Shown: positions 8,155-17,865 of the stretch, one piece after another
How positions within the stretch are numbered: the first letter of the stretch is position 1
How the letters are laid out: each line of letters starts with the position of its first letter
Assembly: GCA_021810635.1 (NCBI GenBank)
Contig: JAJZIH010000006.1
Location: forward strand, 1 to 64,000
Source of the DNA: Pseudomonadota bacterium
Lineage (GTDB): Bacteria; Pseudomonadota; Gammaproteobacteria; JAKAQQ01
DNA length: 64,000 nucleotides
Direction of reading: 5' to 3'
The notes under the pieces: generated by a model
Told to the model about the DNA's origin: nothing
The model's input: the letters and a program-made list of their open reading frames with translations, nothing else
The model's database searches: none
Position numbers and translations under genes: made by a program

Positions 8155-8969
8155 CAGCGCTGGCAGCAGGGGCAGAAAAAGGTGGAACGCTGCCCGATCC
8201 GGATGCGCCGGATGGTCTCTCCGCAGGCGCGGCAGGCCTCTCCCGCGCGTCCATAGACCTGCCAGTGGACCCGAAAACCGCCGGGATCGCCGTTGATGTG
8301 ACGGTAGTCCCGGAGCGTGCTGCCGCCTTCCGCGAGCGCCTCCTCGAGGACGGTACGGATCGCGGTACCAAGGATGAGGGCGCGGGCGGTTCCGATCCGG
8401 CGTCCCGGGCGCCGGGGATTGATGCCGGCCCGAAACAGGGCCTCACTGGCGTAAATGTTGCCGACTCCGGCGACCAGGCGTCCGTCGATGAGGAGTGACT
8501 TGACGGGTGCGGCGCGGGCTCTCAGCGCCTGCGCCCATTCCGGACCGCCGAAGTCAGGTTCCAAGGGTTCCGGGCCGAGGTCCGCGAGGAGCGGGTGGAG
8601 ACCCGGCGGGCCATGCCCCCCGAGCAGAAAGCCGAACCGGCGCGGGTCGTGCAACCGGACCGCCTGATGGGAAAGCCGGATCTCCCAGTGGTCGTGGAGA
8701 GTGCGCCCGGAGCCGGGTTCGACGAGGCTGAGCCGGCCGGACATGCCTAGGTGGACGAGCAGCCAGGTTCCACCCTCGAGATGGAAAATTAGGTATTTGG
8801 CCCGGCGGGCAAGCGCGGTGATGTGCAGGCCGGAAACCGACCCGGCGAGGTCGGGTGGAACCGGGTAGCGTAAACGGGGCTGCCAGACCGCGAGAGAACA
8901 AATGCGGTGCCCGACGAGGTGAGGCTCGAGCGCTCTCCGGATCGTCTCAACTTCGGGGAGTTCGGGCAT
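8154..8969 (-). CDS. mutM: Formamidopyrimidine-DNA glycosylase
   Basis: The 271-residue protein removes oxidised purines (8-oxoguanine, FaPy) from DNA and cleaves the abasic site. The catalytic N-terminus MPELPEVETIRRAL has Pro1 (after Met removal) and Glu2. LVAGVGNIYASEALFRAG is the helix-two-turn-helix and LTS-like Lys region, and the C-terminal zinc finger is CRACGETIRRIRIGQRSTFFCPCCQ. The start is fixed by the MPELPEVET motif, 60 codons into a longer open frame. The start overlaps the upstream DUF4340 gene by 23 bases. With mutY in this window it forms part of the 'GO' repair system. Confidence 0.97.
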   Translation of the reverse strand: MPELPEVETIRRALEPHLVGHRICSLAVWQPRLRYPVPPDLAGSVSGLHITALARRAKYLIFHLEGGTWLLVHLGMSGRLSLVEPGSGRTLHDHWEIRLSHQAVRLHDPRRFGFLLGGHGPPGLHPLLADLGPEPLEPDFGGPEWAQALRARAAPVKSLLIDGRLVAGVGNIYASEALFRAGINPRRPGRRIGTARALILGTAIRTVLEEALAEGGSTLRDYRHINGDPGGFRVHWQVYGRAGEACRACGETIRRIRIGQRSTFFCPCCQR

Positions 8970-9825
8970 GAGGCGGCCGACGGTCGGCCGAGAGGTGGAA
9001 CATTTTCCGGGCGACCGGTTTTGGGAATACCCAGCGCAATGGAGGGTTGTGCCCCACGAGGGCGAGGCCGAGGGAGTCGCGGGCCAGGGTATAGACCCGG
9101 GGTTTGGCCTGCCCGGCCAGCCGGATCGTGACCGTGCCCAGGGCGTCAATCCGCCCGGGAGGCCCGATGCTCAGTGCGCTGGCATAGGTCCAGTGCCGGA
9201 CGAGGCGGGCGAGCATGCCGGAACTCACATGAGGTTCGGGCGGGGTCAGTGTCCAGCCCCCCCGGGCACCCCGCGTGAGGGTGAGCCGGGGCAGGGCCAA
9301 AGTCAGAATGTGCGATCCGGCCGGCAGGAAGCGGGTGGAAAGCAGTGTGTAGAAGTTTCCGGCCAGTCGGTAATAAAGTACGTCACGCACGAGATCGACC
9401 ATGGAGCCCACCCGGATGTAGCGGCGGTGCCCCACCGGATCGGTCCGGCCGAACTCGAGACGATGGCGGTTGATCCAGAGGGTGAGCCGAGGCCGGACGA
9501 GCCCGACTTGGGCCTGCGGGATCCGCGCCAGGGGATAGTGATGCCGTACTGGTTCGGCGAGTTCGTCGATGAGGGAGGTGAGTTCGAGGTTCTCTGCCCG
9601 CGCTCGGAAGGGGTGGATGAGCCACCACTGCTTCCCGATCTTCCGGAAGACCACGGCCGGATGGTGTGGCCGGACGTAGGCGAAACGCGTGACCGTTCCC
9701 GGCTGGACGGAGAGAAGAGCCGGAGCCCGGGGTTTCGGGTGGCGCCAGACCCCGAGGACCACGGCCAAGGCGAGACCCAGGACGACCAGGGCCAGCGCCA
9801 TATTGATCCAGAGTCTTTTGCGCAT
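8947..9825 (-). CDS. DUF4340-like membrane-anchored protein of the ABC/GldG cluster
   Basis: The 292-residue protein has one N-terminal membrane helix (INMALALVVLGLALAVVLGVW) and a long extracytoplasmic domain with repeated short beta segments (QWWLIHPFRARAENLELTSL, RRYIRVGSMVDLVRDVLYYR). DUF4340 proteins are the customary third partner of GldA/F/G-type exporters in proteobacteria. The arrangement ATPase, permease, GldG, DUF4340 in one direction with gaps of zero to four bases supports this. The function of the complex is unknown; in Bacteroidetes related proteins serve gliding, but no gliding genes are here. The 3' end overlaps mutM. Confidence 0.75.
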   Translation of the reverse strand: MRKRLWINMALALVVLGLALAVVLGVWRHPKPRAPALLSVQPGTVTRFAYVRPHHPAVVFRKIGKQWWLIHPFRARAENLELTSLIDELAEPVRHHYPLARIPQAQVGLVRPRLTLWINRHRLEFGRTDPVGHRRYIRVGSMVDLVRDVLYYRLAGNFYTLLSTRFLPAGSHILTLALPRLTLTRGARGGWTLTPPEPHVSSGMLARLVRHWTYASALSIGPPGRIDALGTVTIRLAGQAKPRVYTLARDSLGLALVGHNPPLRWVFPKPVARKMFHLSADRRPPHARTPRS

Positions 9826-9829
9826 GGGA

Positions 9830-11197
9830 TCAGCGCCGACGCCGGCGGATCCAGTAGGCCATCCCTGCGGCGAACAAAAGGAGAGGAACGCCGATCAGAA
9901 AACCGGCCCCGAGAAGTCCTTCCTCGAACGGGGTCAGAACGAGCGTGCGGTCTGGGGATTCGGGCTCGTGGAGCTTGAGCGCGGCATTCTGGCTCGTGAG
10001 CCAGTTGAACAGGTTGAGGGCGAAGGTGAGGTTGCCGCCTTCGTTGAGAAAGGCATTGGCGAGGAACTCGTTGGTCGCCAGCACTGCGACCCGCTGGCCC
10101 CCCGGTTTCCCGCTTTTCAGGACGTGGTTGAGGAGAAAGCCGATCGGAAGCGGTCCGGCCCGGTCCCCCTGCTTCGGGTTATAGGTGAGGGTTCCGGTGA
10201 GCGGACCGGTGGCCAGCCAGCTGACCGGGAGCGGGCGGCTTGCGAGGAGGGTCTCCTGGGACCAGGACGTGCCGGAGCGGCGGGCCAACGCACCGGCGTC
10301 CGGGAACAGCGTTTCGACGCGAAGGCTTTCGGTCACTGGATTGACCGGGTAGCTTGTGAGGACGAGCCAGGTGGGATTCGAGATCCCGAAGAGGCGGGAT
10401 TCGGCATCCACAATCGTGCCGGGCAGGAGGCGGATCCCCAGGGTGCGGGCCAGCGGGGCGAGCCCATGCGGCCGGCCGGGCGCGGTGAGCCAAAGGAAGG
10501 CCCGGCCCTCTTTCACATAGCGGACGAGGGTCGCCACCTCGGGGGCCAGCAGGCGCACGGTGGGATCATCCAGCACGACGAGTGCCGTCTTCGCCGGAAT
10601 GCGCGCGGTCGCGAGATTCAGGGTCTTGACCCGGAACCCCTCGCGCCCGAGGGCCTGGTTGAAGGCCCGGAGATCCTGAGGGCGGCTGGCGGTCAGGGAG
10701 GGTTCGCCGTTGCCGGTCACGAAGCGGACCTGGAGATTCTGGCTGCGCGTGAGCCGGAAGAGGGCGTCGGTGAGGGACGTCTGGGTGAGCGTCATGAGCG
10801 TCTGGCGGCGGCCTTCGTAGCGGATGACGAGCTCGCCGTCCGCCGTGATGCCGAATTTTCGGACCTGATTCAGGTGGATGTCGGGATTGACGAAATGGAG
10901 ACGGATCCGCGGATTGACCTCGTGGTAGCGGTCGACCAGACGGCGGATCTCGGCCCGGAGCGGATCCTCGGTGCGGACGAAAGCATCAATCTCGACCGGA
11001 TGGTTGAGCGTGCGGGTGATCCGGCGACTGGCCCGGGTGAGGCTGTTGCGTCCCATCGCCGTCCAGTCCCAGGATACGCGGATCCGGCTGGTCAGCCAGA
11101 ATGCCAGACCGGCGGCGGCGAGCAGGAGGACCATGAAGACAACCCCCTGGATTCTGAGCCAGCGGCGAGAGCGCCGGTTGATTTCGAAGGGGGGCAT
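9830..11197 (-). CDS. GldG-like ABC auxiliary protein
   Basis: The 455-residue protein has a membrane helix at each end (GVVFMVLLLAAAGLAFWLTS near residue 20 and a helix in the last 35 residues before a RRRRR tail). Between them lies a domain with the GldG/IFT52-like pattern (NPRIRLHFVNPDIH, LQVRFVTGNGEPSL, TALVVLDDP, RVAVLATNEFLANAFLNEGG). Such proteins accompany ABC-2 permeases and are thought to bind or present the substrate in the periplasm. It starts two bases after the permease gene stop, consistent with one operon. Confidence 0.82.
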   Translation of the reverse strand: MPPFEINRRSRRWLRIQGVVFMVLLLAAAGLAFWLTSRIRVSWDWTAMGRNSLTRASRRITRTLNHPVEIDAFVRTEDPLRAEIRRLVDRYHEVNPRIRLHFVNPDIHLNQVRKFGITADGELVIRYEGRRQTLMTLTQTSLTDALFRLTRSQNLQVRFVTGNGEPSLTASRPQDLRAFNQALGREGFRVKTLNLATARIPAKTALVVLDDPTVRLLAPEVATLVRYVKEGRAFLWLTAPGRPHGLAPLARTLGIRLLPGTIVDAESRLFGISNPTWLVLTSYPVNPVTESLRVETLFPDAGALARRSGTSWSQETLLASRPLPVSWLATGPLTGTLTYNPKQGDRAGPLPIGFLLNHVLKSGKPGGQRVAVLATNEFLANAFLNEGGNLTFALNLFNWLTSQNAALKLHEPESPDRTLVLTPFEEGLLGAGFLIGVPLLLFAAGMAYWIRRRRR

Positions 11198-11198
11198 C

Positions 11199-11951
11199 TC
11201 AGTGCTCCAGGTGGTCGGCGTCGAATCGCCGGCCAGTCAGGATCAGGAAGGTGAGGGTGAAAATGAGGTAGTAGGCGATGTTGCTCACCTGGACGTCGCC
11301 GCGCGCGAACGCTGAAAAGTGGTTGAGCAGGGAGGCATAGCGCAGGATGTGGCTGCCCGGTCCGTGACCCTTGGCCGCCCACGCGATGATCCACAGGAAG
11401 AGGAGCAGGCCGAAGGTCGAGATGGCGGCCAGGATGGGCTGCTCGGTCAGGCTCGACAGATAGAGTCCCGCGGCGGCGAAGGCCGCCATCACGAGGAAGA
11501 GCCCGAGGAGTCCCGAGGCTACCAGCCCCCAGTCGAGATGGGTGCCGAGCTCCAACGACAGCGGCATGAGAAAGATCAGGGCGAGGAGGATCAGGAGAAA
11601 GCCCAAAATGCCCAGGTATTTGCCGCCAACGAGATCAACCGTGCCGAGGGGGGCCGCATAGAGCAGCTCCAGGGTTTTCTGGCGCCGCTCGTCGCTCACG
11701 AGCCGCATCGTGAGGAGCGGGATCACGAGCAGGAGGATCACGATGGCGCTGTGGAACATCGGCATGACGACGAGTGCGGTCACACCCGCCGCATGCCGGT
11801 AGAGCGCCAGCCGGGGCATGATTCTCAGGAAAAGATCTACCTGGAGGAGGAAGATCCAGCCGAGAATCAGGGTCACGACGGCCAGAATCACCCAGGCCAG
11901 CGGCGAGGCGAAGAGGGAGCGCAACTCACGCTTGGCGATCGCGCGGATCAC
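11199..11951 (-). CDS. ABC-2 type permease
   Basis: The 250-residue integral membrane protein has about six helices, beginning with a short cytoplasmic start (VIRAIAKRELRSLFASPLAW) and the first helix VILAVVTLILGWIFLL. SDERRQKTLELLYAAPLGT is the conserved cytoplasmic loop of ABC-2 export permeases. The GTG start at 11951 overlaps the ATPase stop as GTGA; the longer open frame upstream is only the ATPase gene read in another frame. It pairs with the ATPase upstream and GldG downstream. The substrate is unknown. Confidence 0.85.
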   Translation of the reverse strand: MIRAIAKRELRSLFASPLAWVILAVVTLILGWIFLLQVDLFLRIMPRLALYRHAAGVTALVVMPMFHSAIVILLLVIPLLTMRLVSDERRQKTLELLYAAPLGTVDLVGGKYLGILGFLLILLALIFLMPLSLELGTHLDWGLVASGLLGLFLVMAAFAAAGLYLSSLTEQPILAAISTFGLLLFLWIIAWAAKGHGPGSHILRYASLLNHFSAFARGDVQVSNIAYYLIFTLTFLILTGRRFDADHLEH

Positions 11952-12904
11952 GGGGCCGGCTCCGCCGGAACCGGGGTTTCCCCGCGCGTGAGCGACAGGA
12001 AGATCGCCTCGAGACTGGCCTCTTCCGCACTGAGCCCGAAGGGCGCCCAGCCGTCCCGGACCGCGCGGTCGAGGAAGTTCCGCGGGAACTCGTCCGTCGC
12101 CCCGTCGGGCGGCTCGATACGGAACCATCCGGCACCGAGCGGCGTGACCCCATGTGCGCCGGTTCGCACGGCCAGTTGTTCGACCGGCGGCGGATTGCGG
12201 AGTCCGGCGCGGTAGGCCACGGTTGGAATGCCCGATCCGGGCCCCACAAGGGGCCGCGACCAGGCGAGCCGACCCTCGTGGATGATGACGACGCGGGTGG
12301 CCAGGCTCTGGACCTCGCCCAGGAGATGGCTCGAGAAGATGACGCTGTGGGCTTCGCCGAGCGAACGGATCAGCGCGCGGATGTCCTGGATCTGGGCCGG
12401 GTCGAGCCCTACCGTCGGTTCGTCGAGGAGGAGGACTTCCGGTTCATGGAGGATCGCCTGCGCGATTCCGACCCGCTGCTGATACCCCCTGGAGAGGTTC
12501 CGGATGAGCCGCCGTTCCACTTGTGTCAGGCCGGTTTTCTCCTCCACCGCGCGGACGGCCGTGCGGATCCGGGGACGCGGGACGCCGTGGATTTCGGCAC
12601 AGAACCGCAGATATTCCGAGACGGTCAGTTCCGGATGGAGGGGCGGCTGCTCGGGCAAGTAGCCCAGCTTGCGCTTGGCCGGTTTGGGCGCACTGAGGAG
12701 ATCAATGCCAGCGATGGAAATCCGGCCGGCGCTCGGGGCCAGCGTGCCGGCCAGCATTCTCAAGGTCGTACTCTTGCCGGCACCGTTCAGCCCGAGAAAG
12801 CCCAGGATTTCACCCCGATCGAGCGTGAGATCGAGGTCCTGGACGGCCGGTCGGCCACCAAATGAGCGGGTGAGATTGCGGGCATCGATCAGGTTTTCGG
12901 CCAT
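11948..12904 (-). CDS. ABC transporter ATP-binding protein
   Basis: The 318-residue ATPase shows Walker A (GLNGAGKST), signature loop (LSRGYQQR), Walker B (VLLLDEPTVGLDP) and the switch His in IFSSHLLGEV. A C-terminal extension of about 80 residues (after SRPLVGPGSG) is typical of CcmA/DrrA/GldA-type exporter ATPases. The start at ATG 12904 is chosen because MAENLIDARNLTRSFGG begins the family alignment. It is the first gene of a four-gene transporter operon ending in the DUF4340 gene. It is divergent from the desaturase gene, with 126 bases between the starts. Confidence 0.92.
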   Translation of the reverse strand: MAENLIDARNLTRSFGGRPAVQDLDLTLDRGEILGFLGLNGAGKSTTLRMLAGTLAPSAGRISIAGIDLLSAPKPAKRKLGYLPEQPPLHPELTVSEYLRFCAEIHGVPRPRIRTAVRAVEEKTGLTQVERRLIRNLSRGYQQRVGIAQAILHEPEVLLLDEPTVGLDPAQIQDIRALIRSLGEAHSVIFSSHLLGEVQSLATRVVIIHEGRLAWSRPLVGPGSGIPTVAYRAGLRNPPPVEQLAVRTGAHGVTPLGAGWFRIEPPDGATDEFPRNFLDRAVRDGWAPFGLSAEEASLEAIFLSLTRGETPVPAEPAP

Positions 12905-13030
12905 GGGATCGTGGGCTCCAGGAAGCCAATGGGCCGGGAACCGGTGGGCTGGGTTCCGCATCCGGACTCGGTCGACAATTGCGTATAATGCCAGTGGATT
13001 CTAGCGCACTTCCTACCGAGGTTCCAGCCG

Positions 13031-14218
13031 TTGGATACATTTTTGGCCCATGGTCTTCTCAACTGGCCGCTCTGGGCACTGATCGGAATCTGGCTCGTGA
13101 CCCTGCATCTGACCGTGGTCGCCGTGTCGCTTTACCTGCATCGCGACCAGACGCATCGGGCGGTGAGGCTGCACCCGGTGGTCCGTCATTTCTGCCGGGG
13201 CTGGATTTGGCTGACTACGGCCACCGAGACCCGGGAGTGGGTTGCGGTGCACCGTCGCCACCACTCCGTGGTGGACCACGAAGGCGATCCGCACAGTCCC
13301 CGGATGTTCGGGCTCCGGACGGTGCTGTTCGGAGGGGTGGGACTCTACCGCCGTGCGGCGGGGGACCCCGAGACGCTCCGGATCTACGGGCAGGGGACTC
13401 CCGACGATTGGCTCGAACGGCGGATTTATGCCGGGCCCGGCAATATCGTCGGCATTCTCCTCCTCATGGGTCTCGAAGTGGTTCTGTTCGGACCGCTCGG
13501 CCTGACGCTTTGGGCCTTCCAGATGATGGGGATCCCGATTCTTGCGGCCGGGGTGGTCAATGGACTGGGCCATGCGGTGGGATACCGCAACTACGATACG
13601 CCGGACCTCTCCCATAACATCCTGCCCTGGGGAGTCGTCTGCGGTGGCGAGGAGTTGCACAACAATCATCACGCATTTCCGGGTTCGGCCCGTTTCAGCC
13701 AGCGCTACGGGGAGTTCGACATCGGCTGGATGTACCTCCGGGTTCTCAGCTTCCTGGGCCTGGCCGAAATCGAACGCCTGGCCCCGGCCGACCCGAAGTC
13801 GGTCTCCCTGCAGGACTTGGTGGGTTACCGGGCGCATCTCATGAGCCGATACCTCAAGGAGGTGCTGCGTCCCACGTGGCGGAACGTTCGCCGTGACGGT
13901 TTTCGGCCGAGTCGGCGCAGCCGTCGGCTTTTCTGGCTGTCCCCCAAGTTGCTGAGCGAGTCGGTCGCGGACTGTGCCACGCTGGAATCCATCCTGGACA
14001 GCCAGCCGGCTCTCAGGACGGTCTACGAGTTCCGAGTCCGTCTCTGGCATGTCTGGGACAGCGGGGCCCACACGGCGGAACGTCTGGAGAACCTGCGCGA
14101 ATGGCTGCGCCAGGCGCGGACGAGCGGAGTGCGCCAGCTCGAGTATTTCTCAGAACGGGTCTACCAACTCGTCGAGCAGATGAGCATCGAAATCGTGGCG
14201 CAGCCCACGGGCGGCTGA
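13031..14218 (+). CDS. Membrane fatty acid desaturase (acyl-CoA delta-9 type)
   Basis: The 395-residue di-iron membrane enzyme has all three histidine boxes: HRDQTH, HRRHH and HNNHH. Helices WALIGIWLVTLHLTVVAVSL and IVGILLLMGLEVVLFG alternate as in DesA/DesC acyl desaturases that introduce a cis double bond into saturated acyl chains. A long soluble C-terminal tail, rich in Arg and Leu (about 130 residues), is also seen in gammaproteobacterial members. The best start is the TTG at 13031; no closer ATG keeps the first helix. It stands alone between the ABC cluster and rpmG. Confidence 0.9.
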   Translation: MDTFLAHGLLNWPLWALIGIWLVTLHLTVVAVSLYLHRDQTHRAVRLHPVVRHFCRGWIWLTTATETREWVAVHRRHHSVVDHEGDPHSPRMFGLRTVLFGGVGLYRRAAGDPETLRIYGQGTPDDWLERRIYAGPGNIVGILLLMGLEVVLFGPLGLTLWAFQMMGIPILAAGVVNGLGHAVGYRNYDTPDLSHNILPWGVVCGGEELHNNHHAFPGSARFSQRYGEFDIGWMYLRVLSFLGLAEIERLAPADPKSVSLQDLVGYRAHLMSRYLKEVLRPTWRNVRRDGFRPSRRSRRLFWLSPKLLSESVADCATLESILDSQPALRTVYEFRVRLWHVWDSGAHTAERLENLREWLRQARTSGVRQLEYFSERVYQLVEQMSIEIVAQPTGG

Positions 14219-14300
14219 ACCCGTCCGAAACAACCGACCGGACCCCGCTGAAAGGGAAGAATAAGGAGAGGCGGGCGGGAAACCGCCAGCCGGTTATTTG

Positions 14301-14456
14301 TTACTTGAGCTTGGCTTCGGTATAAAGGACGTGCTTCTTGGCTACCGGATCGAACTTGCGGACTTGGAACTTGTCCGCGTGCAGGCGTTTGTTCTTGGTC
14401 GTGACGTAAAAGTGCCCGGTCTCAGCGCTCGAGACCAGCTTGATTTTCTCGCGCAT
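14301..14456 (-). CDS. rpmG: 50S ribosomal protein L33
   Basis: The 51-residue product reads [20 protein letters not shown], then [20 protein letters not shown], then [11 protein letters not shown]. This is the Cys-free L33 form of proteobacteria, lacking the zinc-binding CxxC. It lies 15 bases after rpmB in the standard rpmB-rpmG operon. GGAGG-like sequence precedes the ATG. Confidence 0.96.
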   Translation of the reverse strand: MREKIKLVSSAETGHFYVTTKNKRLHADKFQVRKFDPVAKKHVLYTEAKLK

Positions 14457-14471
14457 GGAATTCCTCCGGTC

Positions 14472-14705
14472 TCAGCGGGACGCCCGGGATTGGATCCGCG
14501 CCAGCGCGGCCTCGATCCCGATGCGATTGATGATCCGTAGCCCGTGGCTCGACAGGCGCAAAGTCACGTAGCGCTTCTCGCTTTCCACCCAGAAGCGGTG
14601 GCTGTGCAGGTTAGGCAGAAAGCGGCGGCGTGTCCGGTTGTTGGCATGGGACACCCGATTGCCGACGAGCGGCCCCTTGCCGGTCATTTCACAGATTCGG
14701 GACAT
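14472..14705 (-). CDS. rpmB: 50S ribosomal protein L28
   Basis: The 77-residue product has the L28 landmarks [40 protein letters not shown] and the C-terminal [20 protein letters not shown]. Length equals the gammaproteobacterial norm. It is the first gene of the rpmB-rpmG pair and is divergent from the OsmC gene. Confidence 0.97.
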   Translation of the reverse strand: MSRICEMTGKGPLVGNRVSHANNRTRRRFLPNLHSHRFWVESEKRYVTLRLSSHGLRIINRIGIEAALARIQSRASR

Positions 14706-14883
14706 GCTGGCGGATCCTCACGGGCGGTCTGCAATTATAGCGTGACCGGATCTGGTGAATCAAGGACAGGGGCCGCAGCCCGGGGAAAGCGCGCGGGGGT
14801 GGCTCGTCCGGCAGAATGGCTCTGCTATGATGAGTACCCGGAACAGACTTGGAAGTGCCCGTGCTTCCGGTCCGGAGGGCTTG

Positions 14884-15336
14884 ATGAATGCGATCGCAAC
14901 TGTCACGGCTGACCTCGGGAAGACCCCCTATACGGTACGTCTGACCGACGATCTCGGTCACACTTGGCTGGCCGATGAGCCGGCCGACCAGCAGGGAGCC
15001 AATTTCGGACCCTCACCCGTCCGTCTCCTGATTGCGAGCTTGGGCGCGTGCACGGCCATCACCGTCAAGATGTATGCAGTGCGCAAGAATTGGCCGCTTG
15101 AGGGGGTCGAGATCCGTGTCAAACTGATGACGTATGTTCCGGTTCCCGAGAGCGGAACCTCGATGGTTTTGGAGATCACGCTGCATGGACCGCTCACGCC
15201 GGAACAGCGCGAACGCCTCCTGGCCATCGCCAACGCCTGTCCGGTGCACCGGATCCTGACCTCTGAGGTCAAAATCGAGACTTTCCTCGAGGAAGCTCCG
15301 TCCAGTACCCAGGCTCGCGCCGGTTCGGGCGGGTGA
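14884..15336 (+). CDS. OsmC family peroxide-reductase-like protein
   Basis: The 150-residue OsmC/Ohr-fold protein has the two family cysteines, in LIASLGACTAITVKMYA (helix 2) and in NACPVHRILTSEVKIET. These are the peroxidatic and resolving thiols in OsmC proteins, which reduce organic hydroperoxides. The PVH context around the second Cys is the YhfA/'OsmC-like' subgroup, so the physiological substrate is not certain. The ATG at 14884 follows GGAGG; 43 upstream in-frame codons have no coding character. Confidence 0.88.
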   Translation: MNAIATVTADLGKTPYTVRLTDDLGHTWLADEPADQQGANFGPSPVRLLIASLGACTAITVKMYAVRKNWPLEGVEIRVKLMTYVPVPESGTSMVLEITLHGPLTPEQRERLLAIANACPVHRILTSEVKIETFLEEAPSSTQARAGSGG

Positions 15337-15403
15337 CCACGAGCCGGTTCCCCAGCCCCCCGTCCCCGGATTCCGCCGCCATCCCCAGCAAGGGAGGAGA
15401 GGC

Positions 15404-16654
15404 ATGAAGACGCTAAGACCCCCCGTGCCCCCAGCGATCGACTCCTCACGACCGTTTCACCTGCTTCTCGGCGTGACCGGTGGCATTGCGGCCTATAAAT
15501 GTCTGGAACTGGTGCGGCGGCTTCGCGAGCGTGGCCACGAAGTACAGGTGGTCATGACCCGGGCGGCGACCCGCTTTGTGGGACCGCTCGGCTTCCAGGC
15601 CGTCTCCGGCCATCCGGTGCGTACCGATCTCTGGGATACGGCTGCGGAGGCGGGCATGGGGCACATCGAACTCGCCCGCTGGGCCGATCTCATCCTCGTG
15701 GCGCCAGCCTCCGCCCACAGCTTGGCCCGCCTCGCACACGGCCTGGCCGATGATCTTTTGGGGACCCTTTGCCTGGCCTCCCGGGCGCCCGTGGCGGTGG
15801 CGCCGGCAATGAACCAGGCCATGTGGGCCCATCCGGCGACGAGGGCCAATGTTGCGCTCCTTGAGGCCCGTGGTGTCCGAATCTGGGGCCCGGGGGAGGG
15901 GATGCAGGTCTGCGGTGACGAGGGCGAGGGCCGGTTGCTCGAGCCGGACGACTTGGCGGCCCGGATCGAGGCGGCGCGCATCCGCCGGTGGATGTTCCCG
16001 CCGGAACTCCCCGTGCTCCTGACTGCGGGACCCACGCGCGAACCGATCGATCCGGTGCGCTATCTCAGCAACCGGAGTTCGGGCCGCATGGGTTATGCTC
16101 TGGCCGCTGCCTTCCGCGAAGCCGGTGCCGCGGTCACGCTCGTGAGCGGTCCCACCGCACTCACCGGACCGGAGGGTGTGACCATGGTGCGCGTCGAGAC
16201 CAGCCGAGAGATGATGGAGCGGGTGCTGGCGAGCGCCCCGGATTGCGCGATCTTCTGTGCGGTGGCTGCCGTCGCCGATTTCCGGCCGGCGCGGGCCTCT
16301 CTGCACAAGCGCTCCAAGGATGCGACGCCGCAACCCTTACCCCTCGAGCTCACCGACGATATTCTCATGGCCGTTTCGCGGCTCAGCCCCCGTCCCTTCC
16401 TCGTCGGATTTGCCGCGGAAACCCATGATCTCGAAGTCCACGCCCGCGCCAAGCTTGAACGGAAGGCGCTTGATGTCGTCGTCGCCAACCCGGTCGGCCC
16501 GGGGCTCGGTTTTGAATCCGAGGACAATGAAGCCCTAGTGCTGTGGCCGGGAGGAAGCGCGTCGTTCGGCCGAATGCCGAAATCGGATCTCGCGCCTCGT
16601 CTGGTGGATCTCATCCACGAACGCTTCACTGCCCGGGCGGAGCCCCGGCGTTGA
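15404..16654 (+). CDS. coaBC: Bifunctional phosphopantothenoylcysteine decarboxylase/synthetase
   Basis: The 416-residue enzyme carries out two coenzyme A steps: ligation of cysteine to 4'-phosphopantothenate (CoaB) and decarboxylation to 4'-phosphopantetheine (CoaC). The CoaC domain shows the flavin-binding start [28 protein letters not shown] (active-site Asn) and the Cys of [11 protein letters not shown]. The CoaB domain begins [19 protein letters not shown] with RSSGRMG, and ends with [14 protein letters not shown]. Length is normal. Its TGA overlaps the TTG of dut, the usual gammaproteobacterial partner. Confidence 0.96.
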   Translation: MKTLRPPVPPAIDSSRPFHLLLGVTGGIAAYKCLELVRRLRERGHEVQVVMTRAATRFVGPLGFQAVSGHPVRTDLWDTAAEAGMGHIELARWADLILVAPASAHSLARLAHGLADDLLGTLCLASRAPVAVAPAMNQAMWAHPATRANVALLEARGVRIWGPGEGMQVCGDEGEGRLLEPDDLAARIEAARIRRWMFPPELPVLLTAGPTREPIDPVRYLSNRSSGRMGYALAAAFREAGAAVTLVSGPTALTGPEGVTMVRVETSREMMERVLASAPDCAIFCAVAAVADFRPARASLHKRSKDATPQPLPLELTDDILMAVSRLSPRPFLVGFAAETHDLEVHARAKLERKALDVVVANPVGPGLGFESEDNEALVLWPGGSASFGRMPKSDLAPRLVDLIHERFTARAEPRR

Positions 16655-17103
16655 AGCGCCTGGCGCTCCGGATCCTGGATGCCCGGATCGGCAGTCTCTG
16701 GCCGCTGCCGGCCTATGCGACGGACGGATCCGCCGGTCTCGATCTCCGAGCGCTGCTCGATCAACCCCTGGCCCTCGAAGCCGGCCAGGCCGAACTCGTT
16801 CCGACCGGTATCGCCATCCACATCGGGGATCCGGCCTGGGCCGGCCTGATCCTCCCCCGGTCGGGGCGCGGCCACCGCGATGGGCTCGTGCTCGGCAACC
16901 TCGTGGGGCTCATCGATTCGGACTACCAGGGCGAACTTCGGATTTCGGCCTGGAACCGGAGCGGGACCCGGCTCGTGATCGAACCCGGGGAACGGGTGGC
17001 CCAGTTGGTTCTTGTCCCGGTGGCCCGGGTGGCGCTCGAGGTGGTCGAGAGTTTCACGGCCACCCGCCGCGGGGACGGCGGGTTCGGACACAGCGGGAGC
17101 TAG
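16651..17103 (+). CDS. dut: dUTP diphosphatase
   Basis: The 150-residue trimeric dUTPase hydrolyses dUTP to dUMP and pyrophosphate. Motif 1 is [10 protein letters not shown], motif 2 [15 protein letters not shown], motif 3 [17 protein letters not shown], motif 4 [10 protein letters not shown] and motif 5 [12 protein letters not shown], all recognisable. The motif 2/3 Ser and Asp and the motif 5 Phe needed for catalysis are present. The TTG start overlaps the coaBC stop (TTGA), suggesting coupled translation. The last four bases overlap the convergent pyrE stop. Confidence 0.96.
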   Translation: MKRLALRILDARIGSLWPLPAYATDGSAGLDLRALLDQPLALEAGQAELVPTGIAIHIGDPAWAGLILPRSGRGHRDGLVLGNLVGLIDSDYQGELRISAWNRSGTRLVIEPGERVAQLVLVPVARVALEVVESFTATRRGDGGFGHSGS

Positions 17104-17771
17104 ACCGCCTGCGGGGGATCCCCAGTCTGTGCACCATAGCGTGCGCGGTAGCGCTCCAGGCTTTCGTGCGTCGCCTTCCAGCGGGGCTTGTGGCGCAGGT
17201 ACTCGATGAGATCGCTGAAGGACGCGATGGCCCGCACCTCCACCCCCCACCGGATACGGGCTTCCATGACAGCCGAGCAGGTGCCCTCGCTGCCGCGTTC
17301 CTCACGGTCGAGTGCCAGAATCACGCCGACGGGGCGGGCTTGGGCCTGCTCAATCAGGGTCACCGATTCGCGGATGGCCGTGCCAGCGGTGATGACATCG
17401 TCGATGATCACGACCGGACCCTTGAGAGGGCCGCCCACGATGCGGCCTCCTTCCCCGTGGTCCTTGGCTTCCTTGCGGTTGAAGGCGTAGGCCACGGGTT
17501 CGCTGCGGGTTGAAGATAGCGCGATCGCCGTCGCCACGACCAGCGGAATCCCCTTGTAGGCGGGTCCGAAAAGTGTGAGGGCCGGCAGCCCCGAGTCCGT
17601 GATGGCTTCGGCGTAGAGCCGGCCCAGTTCGGCGATTTCCCTCCCCAGCCGGATGCGCCCCAGGTCGAAAAAATAGGGACTGACGCGTCCGCTTTTCAGG
17701 GTGAACTCGCCGAAGCTGAGAGCCCCGGCACCCAGGGCCAGTTCGAAAAATCGCTGGGTACGCTCTGGCAT
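17100..17771 (-). CDS. pyrE: Orotate phosphoribosyltransferase
   Basis: The 223-residue enzyme joins orotate to PRPP to form OMP in pyrimidine synthesis. The PRPP motif [13 protein letters not shown], the N-terminal [16 protein letters not shown] that binds orotate and [10 protein letters not shown] are present. The length is that of the gammaproteobacterial PyrE. Its stop overlaps that of dut, so the two genes converge with no room for a separate terminator. Confidence 0.97.
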   Translation of the reverse strand: MPERTQRFFELALGAGALSFGEFTLKSGRVSPYFFDLGRIRLGREIAELGRLYAEAITDSGLPALTLFGPAYKGIPLVVATAIALSSTRSEPVAYAFNRKEAKDHGEGGRIVGGPLKGPVVIIDDVITAGTAIRESVTLIEQAQARPVGVILALDREERGSEGTCSAVMEARIRWGVEVRAIASFSDLIEYLRHKPRWKATHESLERYRARYGAQTGDPPQAV

Positions 17772-17865
17772 CGGGATTCCGATCGGGAGGTATGGCCATC
17801 CTATCTAACTTCGCCGCGTTTGGGTAGCGCTTGGCCCCCGGTGAAGATGCCGCTAGACTGCCTGC

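Noticed and set aside
9689-11254. Long 521-codon open frame on the plus strand
   Set aside because: It is the antisense shadow of the GldG/DUF4340 genes; it is Gly/Glu/Arg-rich and shows no domain.
11199-12904. Gliding-motility transporter
   Set aside because: GldA/F/G-like components alone are widespread in non-gliding proteobacteria and no other gliding gene is present.
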